From the NCBI GenBank assembly GCA_023512835.1, contig CM042087.1:45738249-45802248 (forward strand): DNA of 64,000 bases, in the 5' to 3' direction. Below the pieces are notes generated by a model. It worked only from the letters and a program-made list of their open reading frames with translations. It ran no database searches and had not been told where the DNA came from. The stretch comes from Taxillus chinensis. Lineage: Eukaryota > Streptophyta > Magnoliopsida > Santalales > Loranthaceae. The position numbers were made by a program, and so were the translations under genes. Shown one piece after another: positions 61,701 through 64,000 of this stretch; position 1 is the stretch's first letter; every line of letters begins with the position of its first letter.

Positions 61701-62954
61701 TGCCTTGGAGATCACAAGCATTCCAAAGCTCACGCATCTTCCGGGTGTAGTCCTACAGGGGCTGCCGAAGCTCCGAAAACTGGAGATTCGTAGGTGTGGA
61801 GAACTAAAATCACTGTGGAAGATGGAGATTGGGGGATTAATTTTTTTAGAGAAACAAAAGTCTCACTTTCTCAAATCCCTACGTGTCCTGGTTGTGGAAG
61901 AATGCTGCCAACTTGTTTGTTTGGTAGCACAAGGTGGTGAAGAAGACGACGACACGAACAGAGACACAGACATATCCGGTGAAGAAGAAGAAGAATGTGA
62001 GAAGCGGGGGGGAGCAACAATGTCTGGGGTTGCCTTGCGGGCTTGAGGGATTGAAGTTAACGAAATGTGAGAAGCTTGGGAAGTTGCCGAGTGACATGCA
62101 CAACCTCACTTCTCTTCGGTGGCTGGAGATCTCGGATTCCACGAGGCTGTCTTGTCTCCCAGAGATGGGTTTCCCATCCAACCTGGAATCATTGAGTATT
62201 ACGAATTTCGAATTGCTCACGTGCCTATCATCATCCTCCTCCTCCTCCTCCATGGGGGGGGAATGGATTGCCGCTACCGCACTCGCTTAAACTTTTGCGT
62301 ATTGAGAATTGTAAGAATCTGGAGTCATTAGTAAGCGCCGCTTTTACTTCTGCAGACTCCTTCCCCTCCCTTAAGTTTTTATATTTACGTGATTGTCCAA
62401 AATTGAAATCCCTGCCGGAGTGCATACACCGTCGTCTCAAGCATCTGGAGATAACAGGCTGCCAGAATCTGGGGAAAATCCCCTTCTCCGTCCACCATCT
62501 TCCCGCTCTTAAATATTTGATGATTGATGGTTGGCCTGCGGGCCTCCTTTCCATTCAACTGGGCGGACCAAACCCAAACTCACTCCCCTCACCCAGTCTT
62601 CGCATTGAGGGTGTTGCAGGCACCACCATGACCCCCAATGACGAGCAGCTCTTCAGTGTTCCGTTGCCTTCCTCCTTAACTTTTCTGGAGATATCTAAAT
62701 TCAAAAACTTATCGCCGGAGGCCTTTCAAAACCTCACCTCTCTCGCATATCTATATATCAGGGATTGCCCTGGTTTGACATCCATCCCGGACCAGTGGCT
62801 GCCTCCATCGCTCCTCTCTTTGTGCATCTGGCGTTGTCCGCTGTTGGCTCACGAATTCGAAAAGGGGAAAGGACGATATTGGCCCAAAGTTAAGTTCATT
62901 CCTCTTGTCGAGATCGATGATCGTTCCATATTTGACCTTGAAGAAGAAGAATAA
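58711..62954 (+). CDS. CC-NBS-LRR disease-resistance protein (RPP13-like 1 / R1 type), two frameshifts
   Basis: Intronless; about 1,413 aa if two surplus bases are discounted. Intracellular immune receptor of the CNL class. A coiled-coil domain (residues 1 to about 190) carries WLEELRDWAYDAEDFLDEV, an EDVID-type motif. The NB-ARC follows: P-loop GMPGIGKTT (213-221), kinase 2 FLLVLDDVW (291-299), RNBS-B KILVTTR (321-327), GLPLAA (387-392) and MHDL (517-520), all intact. A long irregular LRR region fills the rest. A Gln run (231-236) sits just after the P-loop. The first frame ends at 62046: a run of seven G at 62006-62012 shifts the frame, and six would restore LPCGLEGLKLTKC and further LRRs. 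A run of eight G at 62254-62261 shifts it again; seven would restore LPLPHSLKLLRIENC and the LRRs to TAA at 62954. As written the product keeps CC, NB-ARC and most LRRs but loses about 300 C-terminal residues. The gene lies between two pieces of a WDR76 duplicate. Confidence 0.93.
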
Positions 62955-63889
62955 GAAGAAGTGTAATGGAAGCGATTCAACCGAGAGGGTATGTCTCACT
63001 TCTTATTTCCGCCAACAACACTACGTATTTTATGCTTTCATATAATTATAAAATTATAATCTCTAATTATCATTTACTTATAAAATAGGGACTGATGAGC
63101 TGCCCTGGCGCTAAGGATAATTGTGGGATTCATAGGATGGTCATTACTGTGAAAATTACCATTTAGTCATCACTCACTTTTTTTTTTGAGCTGCTGCTTA
63201 GTTTCAATCTTTGTTTATAGGTTTACCTTCTCTTTATCTCCTTGAGTAATTTTCGTTTACAATTGCACTTTCCTCAAATGAGAATTTATATCAGAGATTA
63301 AATTGGTGTCTGAAATTGGAACTACATTTTTCTTAAACTTTAAGTTATCCATACCATTACATCTTTAATTAGTTTCAATATCAAAGAAATGTCTCAAACT
63401 TGAATTTTTAAAATTCTTGTCTAGGTAATTTATAATGAGATCTAAATTTTTGAGTCTGCTCCTAATATTTTCAGTTATATAGGGATTGCTGATTATGGGA
63501 GTGAAGTGTAAAATTTTGTTTTTGCGTTGATGGTGACCCAATATAGTTAGCAGTATTTACTATATTTTTTTTAGTTAATTAAAATGTCTTTCTACACTCC
63601 CAAAGTGGATACCACTTCCTGAAGTACTTTGTTGCCAAACCCATACAATTTAATACCAATACATTTTTTTTATTAGACTTTGATTGATTTTTTTAATTAA
63701 CTATGACTGATTTGTTTAAGACTTTTAGAAGACTAGCTTGGACCCTCACTCAAAATATCTTTCGGTGAAACTCAAAATTTCTAATGGAACTTGATTTCTA
63801 CGTTCCTGGAAATTTCCCTATTTCATGGAAATGCATGTAGTGACAAAATATCTTTCGTCCTTCTCTCTCTTTTTTTTTCTCTCTCTTTC
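62955..63889. other. NLR 3' flank, no gene
   Basis: AT-rich sequence with the NLR 3' UTR at its start and a TC-rich run just before 63890. Nothing else recognised. Confidence 0.5.
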
Positions 63890-64000
63890 TCTCTCTTGGT
63901 AAGTAAATTTGACATCTCTTTGTTTGTGGAAGCACAGCAATATGGGGCTGCGGTGATGCATATATCTTTGTAGGCGGTAGAGCAGTTGATGTGATATCGT
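63890..64000 (+). pseudogene. 3' part of a broken WDR76-like copy, runs off the window
   Basis: About 110 bp match the end of intron 4 and start of exon 5 of the intact gene (56680-56795), including AAATTTGACATCTCTTTG and ATGCATATATCTTTGTAGG. The coding stretch still reads AIWGCGDAYIFVGG then RAVDVIS. A 6-bp deletion removes two codons, and the acceptor AGCAG|A has become AGCACAG, which would shift the exon start. It is the partner of the 5' fragment at 57285-57700. Confidence 0.85.

Overview
This is nuclear DNA from a flowering plant, most likely a dicot or other non-grass angiosperm. Genes carry GT-AG introns, the intergenic DNA is AT-rich, and every recognisable protein is a plant family member. 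I could not fix the genus. There are no bacterial operons, organelle blocks, CRISPR arrays or tRNA/rRNA genes.

Layout. 1-2.7 kb: last exons of a ubiquitin-like/BAG6-type gene (+). 4.3-5.2 kb: decayed Ty1/copia gag-protease relic (-). 7.4-9.4 kb: two-exon glycerol-3-phosphate-permease-type MFS transporter (-). 10.3-10.6 kb: tRNA-derived SINE. 11.35-17.9 kb: complete ten-coding-exon gene for the U5 snRNP GTPase Snu114/EFTUD2 (-, 987 aa). 19.9 kb: His/Pro-rich microprotein gene (-). 23.3 kb: 120-aa plant protein with an RPYHKNCGCALH motif (+). 26.4 kb: hAT-type MITE inside a minisatellite. 27.8-30.1 kb: conserved plant protein of unknown function, five exons (+). 31.8-37.6 kb: R3H plus two-G-patch gene with two 2-nt coding lesions (+). 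40.8 kb: HSP90 C-terminal pseudogene fragment. 46.2-48.8 kb: TM9SF/EMP transporter-like gene with a C-run frameshift (+). 53.9-56.9 kb: WDR76/CMR1-like WD40 gene with three E2F sites upstream (+). 57.3-57.7 kb and 63.9-64.0 kb: two pieces of a second, broken WDR76 copy. 58.7-62.95 kb: a CC-NBS-LRR resistance gene (+) lying between those pieces, with two G-run frameshifts. The rest is AT-rich intergenic DNA with tandem repeats and decayed transposons.

The genes form no pathway. This is a typical plant neighbourhood of housekeeping genes (splicing, endomembrane traffic, phosphate-ester transport, chromatin or DNA-damage WD40) with one defence gene. The most informative structural point is that the NLR lies inside a truncated duplicate of the neighbouring WDR76 gene. 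All five reading-frame breaks found in otherwise well-conserved genes are indels in homopolymer or dinucleotide runs. That makes consensus error a serious alternative to real pseudogenisation.
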